The position numbers were made by a program, and so were the translations under genes. Shown in pieces: positions 16,552 to 25,997 of a DNA stretch of 64,000 nucleotides. Under the pieces are notes generated by a model, which saw nothing but the letters and a program-made list of their open reading frames with translations, searched no databases and had not been told where the DNA came from. The stretch is from NCBI GenBank assembly GCA_016932385.1, contig JAFGCY010000005.1:1-64000 (forward strand). Direction: 5' to 3'. Positions within the stretch are counted from its first letter, which is position 1; every line of letters starts with the position of its first letter. Source of the stretch: a bacterium (GTDB lineage: Bacteria > 4484-113 > JAFGCY01).

Positions 16552-18492
16552 TTACATCCCGGCGGCGAGTTCGCTCATCGTCACGAATTCGTAGCCCTGG
16601 CCGCGTAAGTATTCGATCAGCTCGGGCAGCATGTCCACCGTCGCCTGGATGCCGTCGTGGGCCAGCACGACGCTGCCGGAGCGGATCTTGCGCTTGGCCA
16701 TATCGAGCATCTGCTGCTTGGTCTTGCCGTCGCGCGTGTCGTTCAAGCCCACGTCCCACAGCCCCAGCACCATCCCGCGCTCGGCCACCAACTCCTCGGT
16801 CTCGGGATCGACCTGTCCGCCGGGCGGGCGCAGGAAACGCGGCGTTACGCCGATCAAACCCTCGATCAGCCGCTGGTACTCGTCGATCTGGTAGATCTTC
16901 TCCTCGCGCGGCAGCTTGGGCAAGCGGAAGTGGTCATAGGTCTGGCTGGCGATCTCGTGGCCGGCCTGGTGCGTCATCTTCACCCAATGCGGGTACTTCT
17001 GCGCCTGCACGCCGACATAGAAGAACGTCGCCGGCACATCGTAGTATTCCAGCACCGCCAGCAACTGGCTGGTGAACTCGGGGTGTGGACCGTCGTCGAA
17101 GGTCAGGGCGACCTGCTTCTTGCGGCTGTTGCCCCGGCTCACGCTGGTAATGCGGCTGGATACATCGTAGTTGGGCATTCCCGCCTTGGCGGTGTTCAGC
17201 ACGGGATCGACCGGCGGCTGGTCCGCAATGCCGGACGGCGCCAGCATCAGCCCGTCGGCCATCAGCGCCGCGGTACCTAGCTGCATCGTCGGCGGGGTAT
17301 CCAGACTGAATTCCGGCAGCTCGGTCACGGCCGGTGGCGGAACCGTTTCGTCGGCCGGCGCTTGCCCCTCATCCTCATCCGGTAAGGGCTCGGTCCGGTC
17401 GCTGGGCAGTTCAAACCGCGGGCGCCGCCAGCTGCGCGGTGCCTCCTCGGGTTTGGCCCGACCGGCCGGCGCGGTTCGCACGGCATTCGACTGGGCGACG
17501 GCTGAGGCTTCCGCTTCGCCGGTATTGGTCGCGGCGGCATCCGGGCCGCCGGCATCGTCCGTCGCGGCTGGTTGCGCATCCGTCGGCTCGGGTGCTTGTT
17601 CTGCCTCGGTTTCGCTGTCTTCGGCGCCGCGCCGCGGCTTCATCAACTGCGGCCGGCGCGAATCGGGCTCGGGCTGCGCGGCTGCGGCCTCGTCCGCCGC
17701 ATCCGGTTCGGGGCGGTCCAGGCCGTAGCTGTAATTGTGCAGCAGCTCCGGCGTCTCGCGTTCAGTGGGTTCTTCCTCGCCGGCGGTCGGGCGTGCTTCC
17801 GCAGGCGGATCGCCCTGGCGCCGCTCGCTGAGCGCAGCCGCCAAGTCGTCCAGGGTGGCGATCGCATCCACCGGCGCGCCGACCGGTTCCTCCACCGGCT
17901 CCTCTTCCACCACGGGGGCCGCCGGCTCGTCGGCGTTAAGCAGTTCCTCGGTCAGCACAACCGGCTCATTGGGATCAGTGTCCGCGACGGGCGTTGCTTC
18001 CGGCTCCGGCAGCGAGCTGGCGGCGGGCTCCGGCTTGACTTCCTCCACCGGCAACTCCGGCGCGGGTTCCGGTTCGGACTCGGCAGCGGGGGGCTCCACC
18101 TCCGGCGGGGCCACCGGTTCGGGCTCCGCCGCGGCGGTGATCGCCGGCCGCGCCGCTTCCGCCTCGACTTCAGGCTCCGTGGAAAGCGCGATGCTCATGG
18201 CATCCAGCGGGGCTCCGGTGTCCGCCGGCGACTGCGCCGCCGGTACTCCCAGAACATAATCCGCGTTTTGGCTGACCGCGGCCACCAGCCGCTGGGCCAG
18301 CAGCACACGCATCATCGTGGAGATCGCGGCCGGGTCGCCTTCCGCGGGCGCGACCGGCAGTTCCAGTTCGGGAAGAAGCTCCTCTTCCTCGCCGGATCCG
18401 GCGCGCGAATACGGATTACGCTCGATTTGGGCCCAGACGCTGCCGCCGGTAACCAGCAGCAACAGGGCGATGATTAAGCCGATACGCCACAT
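16552..18492 (-). CDS. Secreted polysaccharide deacetylase-like protein (NodB fold)
   Basis: 646 residues from ATG 18492, chosen because TATAAT ends 9 nt upstream and the product then begins with a clean signal peptide (MWRIGLIIALLLLVTGGSVWA). Residues about 100-400 are Pro/Glu/Ala-rich and probably a disordered wall-spanning region. The NodB domain (about 455-646) has motif 1 TFDDGPH (Asp pair at 466-467), motif 3 RPPGG, GLWDVGLND, and motif 5 VVLAHDG. In motif 2 the usual H-T-x-x-H reads SQTYDH: Gln517 replaces the first metal-binding His and His521 remains. Activity is therefore doubtful; it may bind glycan without cutting acetyl groups. Confidence 0.85.
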   Translation of the reverse strand: MWRIGLIIALLLLVTGGSVWAQIERNPYSRAGSGEEEELLPELELPVAPAEGDPAAISTMMRVLLAQRLVAAVSQNADYVLGVPAAQSPADTGAPLDAMSIALSTEPEVEAEAARPAITAAAEPEPVAPPEVEPPAAESEPEPAPELPVEEVKPEPAASSLPEPEATPVADTDPNEPVVLTEELLNADEPAAPVVEEEPVEEPVGAPVDAIATLDDLAAALSERRQGDPPAEARPTAGEEEPTERETPELLHNYSYGLDRPEPDAADEAAAAQPEPDSRRPQLMKPRRGAEDSETEAEQAPEPTDAQPAATDDAGGPDAAATNTGEAEASAVAQSNAVRTAPAGRAKPEEAPRSWRRPRFELPSDRTEPLPDEDEGQAPADETVPPPAVTELPEFSLDTPPTMQLGTAALMADGLMLAPSGIADQPPVDPVLNTAKAGMPNYDVSSRITSVSRGNSRKKQVALTFDDGPHPEFTSQLLAVLEYYDVPATFFYVGVQAQKYPHWVKMTHQAGHEIASQTYDHFRLPKLPREEKIYQIDEYQRLIEGLIGVTPRFLRPPGGQVDPETEELVAERGMVLGLWDVGLNDTRDGKTKQQMLDMAKRKIRSGSVVLAHDGIQATVDMLPELIEYLRGQGYEFVTMSELAAGM

Positions 18493-18501
18493 CGATAGCG
18501 G

Positions 18502-18507
18502 ATTATA
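18502..18507 (-). promoter_or_regulatory. -10 box of the deacetylase gene
   Basis: TATAAT on the minus strand, 9 nt before ATG 18492. A GTG at 18513 lies upstream of the box and would not be transcribed from it. Confidence 0.55.
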
Positions 18508-18638
18508 TAGCACTACGGCCCTCCGGTTAAGTGTGCCCGGTCAACTGCGATATATAAGGTGGACACCGCGGCTTCCGCCACACTGGGGAATTGGTATCCA
18601 CCGCCCGCAGATGTTAGTCTAATGGTGGAGAGAAGGTT

Positions 18639-21600
18639 ATGAGATCAGGTTGTATTTTTGCCACATTGGCGATCGGCTTGTTACTGCTGATCGACGGATT
18701 GACCAGCTGCGGCGGAGGCAAAGCGCCATTATCCACCGCGGCCCCCGGCATGACGGAGGCGCGGTTGGCCGCGCCCGAGCGGCCCGTCGACGTGGCCCCC
18801 GAGCTCTGGAAACAATTGACCGATGAGCTGGCGCGCGTATTGGCGGAATACGACGCCGCGCACGCGGCGGCCCAGGCCCCGGTGGGCGAGTACAACCGGA
18901 TCGAGGACCTGACGGTGGTAACCAATACCGACGGCACGGCCACCTTCAGCTGGCATTACAAAAACGTCGGCGACTACAACCAGGACAAGGCCGTCACCGT
19001 CAACGACCTGACGCCGGTCGGCCAGGAGTTCAATTCGCCGACCGACGACGGCGACGACGATCCGCGCCAGCAGGTGGTCGACGGCAACCAGGACGGCTGG
19101 GTCACGATCCACGACATCACGGCGATCGGCCAGAACTTCGCCCACCAGGTGGACGGCTACGTGCTGGAGGTCAGCCCGGAGAACAATCCCGACGGTGAAT
19201 GGACCCAGGAAGTGCTGATCCCCTTCGAGGACAGCGTGCTGCCGGAGGACCGCGGCTGGCGCCGCTTCAGCTACCGGCTGGAGCAGCCCGAGCACGGCTA
19301 TTACTACCGCATTGCCGCCTACTACGACGAGCCCACGCGGCGCGGACCGGCTTCGGCCACGGTGATGTTCGACCTCAGCGCGGTCGGCCAGCCGCAGAAC
19401 CTGACCGCCAGCCAGGGCACGCTGGCCGGCCAGGTCGAGTTGAATTGGACCGCCGTGTCCGGTACGACGATTTATTACATCCTGCGCGCCGACAGCGAGG
19501 ATGGCGCTTACAGCCAGATCGACCAGACCGGCTCCGGCCCGACTTACACGGATGAGAACGTGGCGATGGGCCAGGTGTACTGGTACCGGGTCCGCTCGCT
19601 CTTGACCGGCGGGCCCAGCCAGCCGTCGGCGGCGGCTGCGGGCTGGAGTATGGTGCCGCCGGTGGCGCCGACGGCACTGACCGCCAGCGACGGCGACTAC
19701 ACCGACCGCATCGAGCTCAGCTGGACGGCGCCCGCCGCGGCGGACGGCTACCGCGTACTGCGCAGCGACACCTCGGGGAGTGGCTACAGCGAGCTGGACA
19801 CCACCACCGACACCGCATACAGCGATACAACGGCGACCGCCGGCGAGGTGTATTACTACACCGTCATCGCCTCCAACGCCGCAGGCGACTCGCCGCCCAG
19901 CAACGAGGACGCCGGCCGCCGCGAAATCGCGGGCACCGCGCCCACGGTGATCGAGGTCAGCCCGTTGAGCGGCGAGAGCGCGACATTCGTGGCATTCAGC
20001 GCCGTGATTTACGGCGGCACGCCGGACACTTACGACTGGTATTTCGCCGGCGGGGCCACACCCAATACACCCGCGACGGCCGAACCGACGGTCCAGCTGC
20101 TCGGACCCGGCGAGTTCGAATGCCGGCTGACGGTCGCCAACGCCTTCGGCGGCGACACGTTCAACTTCACGCTGGACGTCACCGACCCGTCGCAAGCCCC
20201 GGTCATCACCGGCGTCAACCCGACAGGCGGCAACAGCGGAGACGTGGTCACCTTCGGGGCGACGGTGACGCAGGGCGCGCCGCAGACCTATGCCTGGAAC
20301 TTCGGTGGCGGGGCTAACCCGAACACCTCCACGGTTACCGAACCGACCGTGATGCTCTTGACCGAGGGCTCCTATGACGCCTGGGTCACCGTGGGCAACG
20401 GTGTCGGCGAGGACACCTATCCCTTCACGCTGACCGTCGGCGCGCTGCCGCAACTGGCCGCGCCGGAGAACGTCAGCGCCAGCGACGGAACATATACCGA
20501 CCAGGTCAGCATCAGCTGGGACAGCGTGACCGACGCGACCGGCTACCGCCTCTACCGCGACACCACGGCGGCCCCGCTGGTCGTTCTCGGCGATGTGGAC
20601 AGCTATGACGACGACACCGGCGACTGGGCTGAACACGAGTACTGGATCAAGGCCACCGGCGCGCTGGCCGACAGCCCGTTCAGCGCCAGCGACACGGGCT
20701 ATGCCCAGCTGCTGCCACCGGCCAATCTGACCGCCAGCGACGCTGGATACGTCGACCGCATCCGCCTGAACTGGAACGCCAGCACCGGCGCCACGGGCTA
20801 TCAGATCTACCGCGACAGCGAGCTGCTGCAGACGGTCGGGATCGTTACGACCTTCGATGACTTGTCCTTGTTGGATTACGACGCGCACACATATGAACTC
20901 AAGGCATTTAACGACCTGTCGACCAGTGATCTGAGCAACAGCGACGACGGTTGGCTGCGCCTGCCGACGCCGGTCAACCTGAGCGCCAGCGACGGCACGT
21001 CGACCACGCTGATCAGCCTGAGTTGGTCCAACGTGAGTCCGGCAACGGGATATGAAATCTACCGTGACAGCCAGACCGCGCCGATCCAGACCGTCGGCAG
21101 CGTGACCGGCTGGGACGACGCGACCGTGACCGACCATGCCAGCCACGAGTACTGGCTGAAGGCCACCAACAGCCTGGGCGCCAGCGGGTTCAGCGCCAGC
21201 GATACCGGCTTCCGCGGCCTGGCGGCGCCGGCCACGCTATCTGCCAGCGATAATGCCTACACCGACCGCATCCGCCTGACCTGGACCAAGTCCAACGGCG
21301 CGACGGGCTACAAGATCTACCGCGACAGCCAGACCGCGCCGATCCAGACCGTCGGCGACGTGGCGACCTGGGACGACACGGGCCTGAGCGACTACACGGC
21401 GCACGAATACTGGCTCAAGGCGGTCAACGCGCTGACCGAAAGCGGTTTCAGCGCCAGCGACACCGGCAACTGCAAAGTGCCGGCGCCGACCAACCTGGCC
21501 GCCAGCGACGGGGACTACACCACGAAGATCCACCTGACCTGGACCGCTAGCGACGGCGCCACCGGCTATCGCATCTACCGTGATTCGACCGCCACGCCGA

Positions 21601-22823
21601 TCGACAACGTCGGCACGGTCACCCAATACGATGACACCGGCGTCAGCGACACCGATCCGCATACCTACTGGCTGCGCGCGATCGGCCCGCTGGGCGACAG
21701 CGACCTGAGCACCAGTGACACGGGCTATCTGGCGGCAACCAACTGGGACGACTACGTGGTCGATTCCGGTACCGACGTCGGCGAGTGGCCCTGCCTGCGC
21801 GTGGTGGCGGGCTACCCGATGATCAGCTACTTCGACGACACCAACAACCAGGTTAAGTTCGCCCGCGCGACGGTGGCCGAGCCGGCGGCCGGCACCGACT
21901 GGACGGTCTACACGCTCGACTCCAGCACCAACGTCGGCGAATACGGCACGGCGCTGACTGACCTCAACGGCAAGCCGGCGGTGGCCTATTACGACGGCGC
22001 CAACCTGCACCTGAAGGCCGCGCTGGCGACCAGCGCGACCCCGGGCAGCGCGGACTGGAACAAACACCTGGTCGATGAGGACCTGGCCAACGGCCGCCAC
22101 CCAAGCATGGTCACCCAGGACGGCAAGCTGGCGATCGCCTACCAGCACTTCACCTCCAAGGACCTCAAGTTCGCCCGCGCCAGCGTGGCGGTGCCGTCTT
22201 CCGGCAGCGACTGGGCGGTGCACATCGTCGAGAACACCGGCAACCTGGGCGGTGACGGCATCTCGCTGATCGTCGACGACAACCGCTTCACGATCGCCTA
22301 CTACAAGGCGCCCAGCGGTCCGCAGGTGCGCGTGGCGCGCGCGACCGTGGCCGAGCCCACCGCCGACACAGACTGGAGCATTCACACGGTCGAGGACACG
22401 CTCGAGACCGGGCACTGGCCCTGCCTGTACACCTGGAGCGGCAACCTCGTGCTGAGCTACGTCGACCTGACCAACGGGCGGTTGCGCTTCGCCCGCGCCA
22501 CGGCCGACCCGCCGACTTCCGCCACGGACTGGGTGCGGATGAACGTCGACGAGACCCACACCGCCGGCAACTACGGCACGGCGCTGGTGATCGACGCGGC
22601 CGGCACGGCGCACGTGGCGTATTTCGATGGGCTGAACGAAGACCTGCTGCACGCCTCGACCACGGACACTTCCTGCGACGCCGCGGCGGACTGGACGCTC
22701 GACGCGCCCGACACCGGCACGGCGGCGGGGTATTATCCGTCGATGACGCTGGTCGACGGCTATCCGGCGGTGGCGTATCAGTCCAACGGGCAGCTTAAAT
22801 ACGCGTATTTCGTGCCGGAGTAG
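18639..22823 (+). CDS. Giant dockerin-like / Fn3 / PKD surface lipoprotein
   Basis: 1394 residues. GGAGAG precedes the ATG. Lipoprotein signal to LTSC (residue 24). Two dockerin-like calcium loops follow at about 110-165 (DYNQDKAVTVNDLTPVGQ and DGNQDGWVTIHDITAIGQ). Then two Fn3-like modules (about 247, 340), two PKD-like modules (about 432, 519) with YDWYFAGGA and YAWNFGGGA, five further Fn3-like modules of about 85 residues (607-1030) with repeated TGY(R/K)IYRDS, and a C-terminal block of about 360 residues with YFDDTN, FARATVAEP and AYYDGANL repeats. The same C-terminal repeat type occurs at 43880-45496. A surface-exposed adhesin or display scaffold is likely. No catalytic residues are seen. 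Confidence 0.82.
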   Translation: MRSGCIFATLAIGLLLLIDGLTSCGGGKAPLSTAAPGMTEARLAAPERPVDVAPELWKQLTDELARVLAEYDAAHAAAQAPVGEYNRIEDLTVVTNTDGTATFSWHYKNVGDYNQDKAVTVNDLTPVGQEFNSPTDDGDDDPRQQVVDGNQDGWVTIHDITAIGQNFAHQVDGYVLEVSPENNPDGEWTQEVLIPFEDSVLPEDRGWRRFSYRLEQPEHGYYYRIAAYYDEPTRRGPASATVMFDLSAVGQPQNLTASQGTLAGQVELNWTAVSGTTIYYILRADSEDGAYSQIDQTGSGPTYTDENVAMGQVYWYRVRSLLTGGPSQPSAAAAGWSMVPPVAPTALTASDGDYTDRIELSWTAPAAADGYRVLRSDTSGSGYSELDTTTDTAYSDTTATAGEVYYYTVIASNAAGDSPPSNEDAGRREIAGTAPTVIEVSPLSGESATFVAFSAVIYGGTPDTYDWYFAGGATPNTPATAEPTVQLLGPGEFECRLTVANAFGGDTFNFTLDVTDPSQAPVITGVNPTGGNSGDVVTFGATVTQGAPQTYAWNFGGGANPNTSTVTEPTVMLLTEGSYDAWVTVGNGVGEDTYPFTLTVGALPQLAAPENVSASDGTYTDQVSISWDSVTDATGYRLYRDTTAAPLVVLGDVDSYDDDTGDWAEHEYWIKATGALADSPFSASDTGYAQLLPPANLTASDAGYVDRIRLNWNASTGATGYQIYRDSELLQTVGIVTTFDDLSLLDYDAHTYELKAFNDLSTSDLSNSDDGWLRLPTPVNLSASDGTSTTLISLSWSNVSPATGYEIYRDSQTAPIQTVGSVTGWDDATVTDHASHEYWLKATNSLGASGFSASDTGFRGLAAPATLSASDNAYTDRIRLTWTKSNGATGYKIYRDSQTAPIQTVGDVATWDDTGLSDYTAHEYWLKAVNALTESGFSASDTGNCKVPAPTNLAASDGDYTTKIHLTWTASDGATGYRIYRDSTATPIDNVGTVTQYDDTGVSDTDPHTYWLRAIGPLGDSDLSTSDTGYLAATNWDDYVVDSGTDVGEWPCLRVVAGYPMISYFDDTNNQVKFARATVAEPAAGTDWTVYTLDSSTNVGEYGTALTDLNGKPAVAYYDGANLHLKAALATSATPGSADWNKHLVDEDLANGRHPSMVTQDGKLAIAYQHFTSKDLKFARASVAVPSSGSDWAVHIVENTGNLGGDGISLIVDDNRFTIAYYKAPSGPQVRVARATVAEPTADTDWSIHTVEDTLETGHWPCLYTWSGNLVLSYVDLTNGRLRFARATADPPTSATDWVRMNVDETHTAGNYGTALVIDAAGTAHVAYFDGLNEDLLHASTTDTSCDAAADWTLDAPDTGTAAGYYPSMTLVDGYPAVAYQSNGQLKYAYFVPE

Positions 22824-22877
22824 CAGAAGTAGTGGCATTGAATCTAACTCGATAGGCGACAAAGCCAGTTTACTCAC

Positions 22878-23005
22878 GTGGGGCAGCCGGCCCGGCTGCC
22901 AACATCGATCGCAGGCGAGCCGCCTGCGCCACGCGTATGACAATCCGGCTCTGCCGAATGAATGGAAGGAATCCAACGTACGGGCGAAGCCTGGCTTCGC
23001 CCCAC
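22878..23005. repeat. Three GTGG-headed REP-like hairpins
   Basis: Plus: GTGG (22878-22881) with GGCAGCC-GGCCC-GGCTGCC. Minus: GTGGC (22932-22928) with GCAGGCG-GCT-CGCCTGC. Minus: GTGG (23005-23002) with GGGCGAAGCC paired to GGCTTCGCCC (22982-23002). All three share a GTGG head at the 5' foot of a GC-rich hairpin. The rest of 22824-23043 holds nothing else I can name. Confidence 0.55.
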
Positions 23006-23010
23006 AATAT

Positions 23011-23047
23011 GGCGGCATCCCGCCATCGGCGGGACCGCCGCCGCTAC
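23011..23047 (-). repeat. GTAG-headed REP-like hairpin at the end of the CCA-enzyme gene
   Basis: On the minus strand GTAGCGGCGGCGGTCCCGCC, a 3-nt turn, GGCGGGATGCCGCC. Nearly identical to 41600-41633. Its GTAG provides the TAG stop of the gene at 23044. Confidence 0.65.
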
Positions 23048-24483
23048 AGCTCCGCAAAGCGGGCGCGGATGTATTCCTCGGCCGCGGCGACGTCTGCCAC
23101 TTCACCGGCGGCGGTGGCCTCCAGCAGGTCGTTTTTCAGCTCGCCGACGACCGGGCCGGGCTTGATCCCGAGCAGTTGCATGATCGCGTGCCCGTCGAGC
23201 AGCGCGGGCGGCGCGGCGGCCGTGCTCTGTTCATAGTAGTTTTCAAGCAGCTCCGCGGCGGCGCGGACGTGACGCGCCCAGCCGTCGGCGTTGGCCGCAC
23301 CCCGGGTCGCGGCGCAGTCGGCCAGCGCGTGCAGCACGGCCAGCGGCACCCCCGTCCCCAGGTGGCGCATGTAGCGATAGATCAGCCGCGGCGGGATCGG
23401 GTCGTGGTCGCTGTAGAAACCCAACCGCAAATGCTGGCGGATCTGCGTCAGCACGAAGTCGGTCTCCGCGCCGGCGAATTTCAGTTTGGCCAGCTGCTCG
23501 CCGGCCAACTCGGCGCCGACGCTCTGGTGCGCGTAGAACGAGACGTGCCCGTCGGGCTGCACCTCGCGCGTGGACGGCTTGCCGATGTCGTGCAGCAACA
23601 GCGCCAGCCGCGTCAGCGCACCCGCCGTAGCCGCCCCGCTGACCGGCTCTTCCCCGGCCGCCGCCAGTTCAGCCCGCCAGGCGGCCAGTTCCGGCGGCGG
23701 TTCGCGGCGCAACTGCTCCAGCGCTCTGAGCGCCAGCAGCGTGTGCTCCCAAACATCGAGATGATGGAAGTCGTTCTGTCCGCAGCCAACGGCTGCCCGT
23801 AATTCCGGAAACAGCTGCCAGAGCAATCCCGTGTCGGCAGCCGTTTCGATCACCGGCACGATGTCACCGTCCGCGCCGAACCAGCGCAGCAACTCTTCGT
23901 GCAGCCGCTCGGGCGCTGATTCCCAGAGCTGTCCCGACAACTCCGCCAGCGCCTGCTCGGTAGCCGGATCGAGCCGCAGCGCGCGCGTCGCCAGCAACCG
24001 TAACCCGCGCAGCAAGCGCACCGGATCGTCGGCCAGGTTGTCTGCACTGACCATGCGCAGCAGGCGCGCATCGAGATCGGCCAAGGCCTGTTCATCGGCC
24101 AGCAAGGCCGAAGCGTCCGCCCGCGGCCCCAGCGCGGCGACGGGATACACGAGCGCGTTGACCGTATAGTCGCGGCGCGCCAGGTCCGCCGCCAGCCCGT
24201 CGGGATGCAGCGGCGAGAGGTCCAGCTCGAAGTCCGGCAGCACCAGCCGGTAACTGCCAAAGCGGTTGTTCAGCTCGAAGGCCGCCCCGCCCAGCCGCCG
24301 GTCCAACTCGGCGACGACGGGCTCCAGCGGCGCCGCGGCCGCCAGGTCGATATCGCGCGTCGGCAAGCCCCAGCAAGCGTCGCGCAGATAGCCGCCCACC
24401 AGGTACAGGCCGTCAACGCCGGCCAGGCGCTGTAGCACCACGGGCGGATTACGCAACACCGCACTGAGCTGATCGATTACCAC
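23044..24483 (-). CDS. cca: tRNA nucleotidyltransferase (CCA-adding enzyme) with HD domain
   Basis: 479 residues. It adds or repairs the tRNA 3' CCA end; the tRNA-Ser gene in this window does not encode CCA, so the enzyme is needed. The polymerase head has LVGGYLRD (28-35), the metal pair DID (44-46), ARRDYTVNALVYP and DDPVRLLRGLRL. A phosphohydrolase-type HD site follows (LLLHDIGKPSTR, then FYAHQSVGAELA). CCA-adding, A-adding or poly(A) polymerase activity cannot be told apart by eye. GTG 24483 lies 7 nt after a TATAAC box. Divergent from recX across 53 bp. Confidence 0.9.
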   Translation of the reverse strand: MVIDQLSAVLRNPPVVLQRLAGVDGLYLVGGYLRDACWGLPTRDIDLAAAAPLEPVVAELDRRLGGAAFELNNRFGSYRLVLPDFELDLSPLHPDGLAADLARRDYTVNALVYPVAALGPRADASALLADEQALADLDARLLRMVSADNLADDPVRLLRGLRLLATRALRLDPATEQALAELSGQLWESAPERLHEELLRWFGADGDIVPVIETAADTGLLWQLFPELRAAVGCGQNDFHHLDVWEHTLLALRALEQLRREPPPELAAWRAELAAAGEEPVSGAATAGALTRLALLLHDIGKPSTREVQPDGHVSFYAHQSVGAELAGEQLAKLKFAGAETDFVLTQIRQHLRLGFYSDHDPIPPRLIYRYMRHLGTGVPLAVLHALADCAATRGAANADGWARHVRAAAELLENYYEQSTAAAPPALLDGHAIMQLLGIKPGPVVGELKNDLLEATAAGEVADVAAAEEYIRARFAEL

Positions 24484-24490
24484 AAGGGCA

Positions 24491-24496
24491 GTTATA
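24491..24496 (-). promoter_or_regulatory. -10 box of cca, leaderless
   Basis: TATAAC on the minus strand, 7 nt before GTG 24483. Confidence 0.5.
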
Positions 24497-24524
24497 ACAC
24501 GGGCGGCCCGGCCCCGCCAGCGCG

Positions 24525-24530
24525 TACAAT
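24525..24530 (+). promoter_or_regulatory. -10 box of recX, leaderless
   Basis: TACAAT, 6 nt before GTG 24537. The 5' end of the mRNA would coincide with the start codon. Confidence 0.55.
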
Positions 24531-24536
24531 GGTGTT

Positions 24537-25253
24537 GTGCCCGTAATCATCAAGCTGATCCCCCGCCGCAAGAATGCCTGGGTGGAATTAGTGCCCGACG
24601 ACGGCCCCAGCCTGCGCCTGCCGCGCGAGGTTCTGCCCGCCTTTGTCAGGGCCGACCAGACCGTGGACGGGACGGACTGGGCCAAGCTGATCGAGCTGGC
24701 GGCTTACCACGAGCTGCTGGATAAGGCGCTGCGGATTCTGGGCCGGCGCGAGCATTTCCACGCCGAACTCAAGCGCAAACTGGGCCAGCGTACAATCGAT
24801 CGCGAGCTGATCGCCCGCGTCCTGACCGAATGCCGGCGCCGCGATTACCTCAACGACGAGCGCGCGGCGGAATTCACCGTGCGCCAACTGCTCACCCGCG
24901 GGGGCGTCGGCCGCACGCGGCTGCGCCAGGAGCTGTTAAAGCGCGGCTGCCCGCCGGATCTGGCGCGCCAGTCCGTGCTTACGCACGCCGCCGACCTGGA
25001 CGAAACGGACGAGCTGATGCGCCTGCTCAATTCACGGCGGCGCTCCCTGGCGGCCCGGACCGAACGGTTGCGGGCCAAGCTGTTCAAGCAGGGCGTTGCG
25101 CCCCACCGGCAGGCGGTCGAGTTGCGGCGGCAACTGGGGCTGTCGGTACGCAATTACCTGGCCGGCCGCGGCTTCACGGGCGATTCCGCCCGTAACGCGG
25201 TGGACCGGTTTTTAGACGAGTTAATCGGCGCGGACGAGGCGGAATTCGATTAA
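24537..25253 (+). CDS. recX: RecX-family regulator of RecA
   Basis: 238 residues. RecX binds RecA filaments and damps recombination and SOS activity. The middle shows the three-helix RecX repeat: LDKALRILGRREHFHAELKR, then RVLTECRRRDYLNDERAAEF, VRQLLTRGGVGRTRLRQEL and KRGCPPDLA. An N-terminal extension of about 70 residues precedes it. Its stop TAA overlaps the stop of the convergent CinA-type gene by 2 bp. recA is not in the window. Confidence 0.82.
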   Translation: MPVIIKLIPRRKNAWVELVPDDGPSLRLPREVLPAFVRADQTVDGTDWAKLIELAAYHELLDKALRILGRREHFHAELKRKLGQRTIDRELIARVLTECRRRDYLNDERAAEFTVRQLLTRGGVGRTRLRQELLKRGCPPDLARQSVLTHAADLDETDELMRLLNSRRRSLAARTERLRAKLFKQGVAPHRQAVELRRQLGLSVRNYLAGRGFTGDSARNAVDRFLDELIGADEAEFD

Positions 25254-25978
25254 CCGACGGCTGAAGCTTCTTCGATCGCCTGCTTGAACTCCACGGCGAT
25301 CCGCTCGACCAGGTCGGCATCCACGCCGCGGATCGAGATCATGACCGTCCAGCCGTCCTTGAGGCGCGGATAACTGCCGAACTCCAGTTCGGGATAACGC
25401 GCGATGTACTCGGCCATCACCGCCGCGTACAGCGATTCCCGCGCCCGTGATTCGAATTTCGCCACGTGCCGCGGCAGGCCCTGGAAGCGATCGGCTACCC
25501 AGCGCCACATCGCCTGCATCACCGTCGGCACGCCGGGAAAGACGTAGACGTTCTCCACGCGGCAGCCGGGCATGCGCACGTTCTCCCCCCACAGCAGCTC
25601 GCAGCCGGCGGGGAGCCGCCACATCTCGCGCTGGCCCGCGTTCAGCGTGATGCCATGCTCCCGCTCGAACCGGGCCAGCCCTTCCTCGTAAACCTCCAAC
25701 TCCAAGCCGAAAGCGGCGGCGATTGCCGGCCGGGTCTTGTCGTCGGGCGTGGGGCCGATCCCGCCGCAGCAAAACACGTAGTCGTAGTCGGCGGACAGCC
25801 GCCGAACCCAGTCGCTGATGGTGGTTTCGTCGTCGGGAATCGTCACCGCCAGGCAAACCTGAACACCGCGCGCCGTCAGTTCCGTCCCCAGAAAGGCCTT
25901 GTTCGTGTCGACGGTGTCGCCGCGCAACACCTCGTCACCGATGGTCAAAAGCGCGGCGCGGGGAACATTTTTAACCAT
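25250..25978 (-). CDS. CinA/MoaB-type molybdopterin-binding-like domain protein
   Basis: 242 residues. The motifs LLTIGDEVLRGDTVDTNKAF, IPDDETTISDWVRR and VFCCGGIGPTPDDKTRPAIA are those of the N-terminal COG1058 domain of CinA, linked to NMN deamidase or ADP-ribose pyrophosphatase chemistry. The separate C-terminal deamidase domain of full-length CinA is absent; this is the short form. The start ATG 25978 is chosen over one 23 codons upstream because a TATTGT box ends 7 nt before it and the domain begins immediately. Confidence 0.85.
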   Translation of the reverse strand: MVKNVPRAALLTIGDEVLRGDTVDTNKAFLGTELTARGVQVCLAVTIPDDETTISDWVRRLSADYDYVFCCGGIGPTPDDKTRPAIAAAFGLELEVYEEGLARFEREHGITLNAGQREMWRLPAGCELLWGENVRMPGCRVENVYVFPGVPTVMQAMWRWVADRFQGLPRHVAKFESRARESLYAAVMAEYIARYPELEFGSYPRLKDGWTVMISIRGVDADLVERIAVEFKQAIEEASAVG

Positions 25979-25984
25979 GGCCGG

Positions 25985-25991
25985 TACAATA
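25985..25991. promoter_or_regulatory. Overlapping divergent -10 boxes
   Basis: TACAATA. Plus strand TACAAT (25985-25990) lies 7 nt before GTG 25998; minus strand TATTGT (25991-25986) lies 7 nt before ATG 25978. One 7-bp core would serve two leaderless transcripts in opposite directions, with start codons only 19 bp apart. Confidence 0.55.
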
Positions 25992-25997
25992 ACACAG

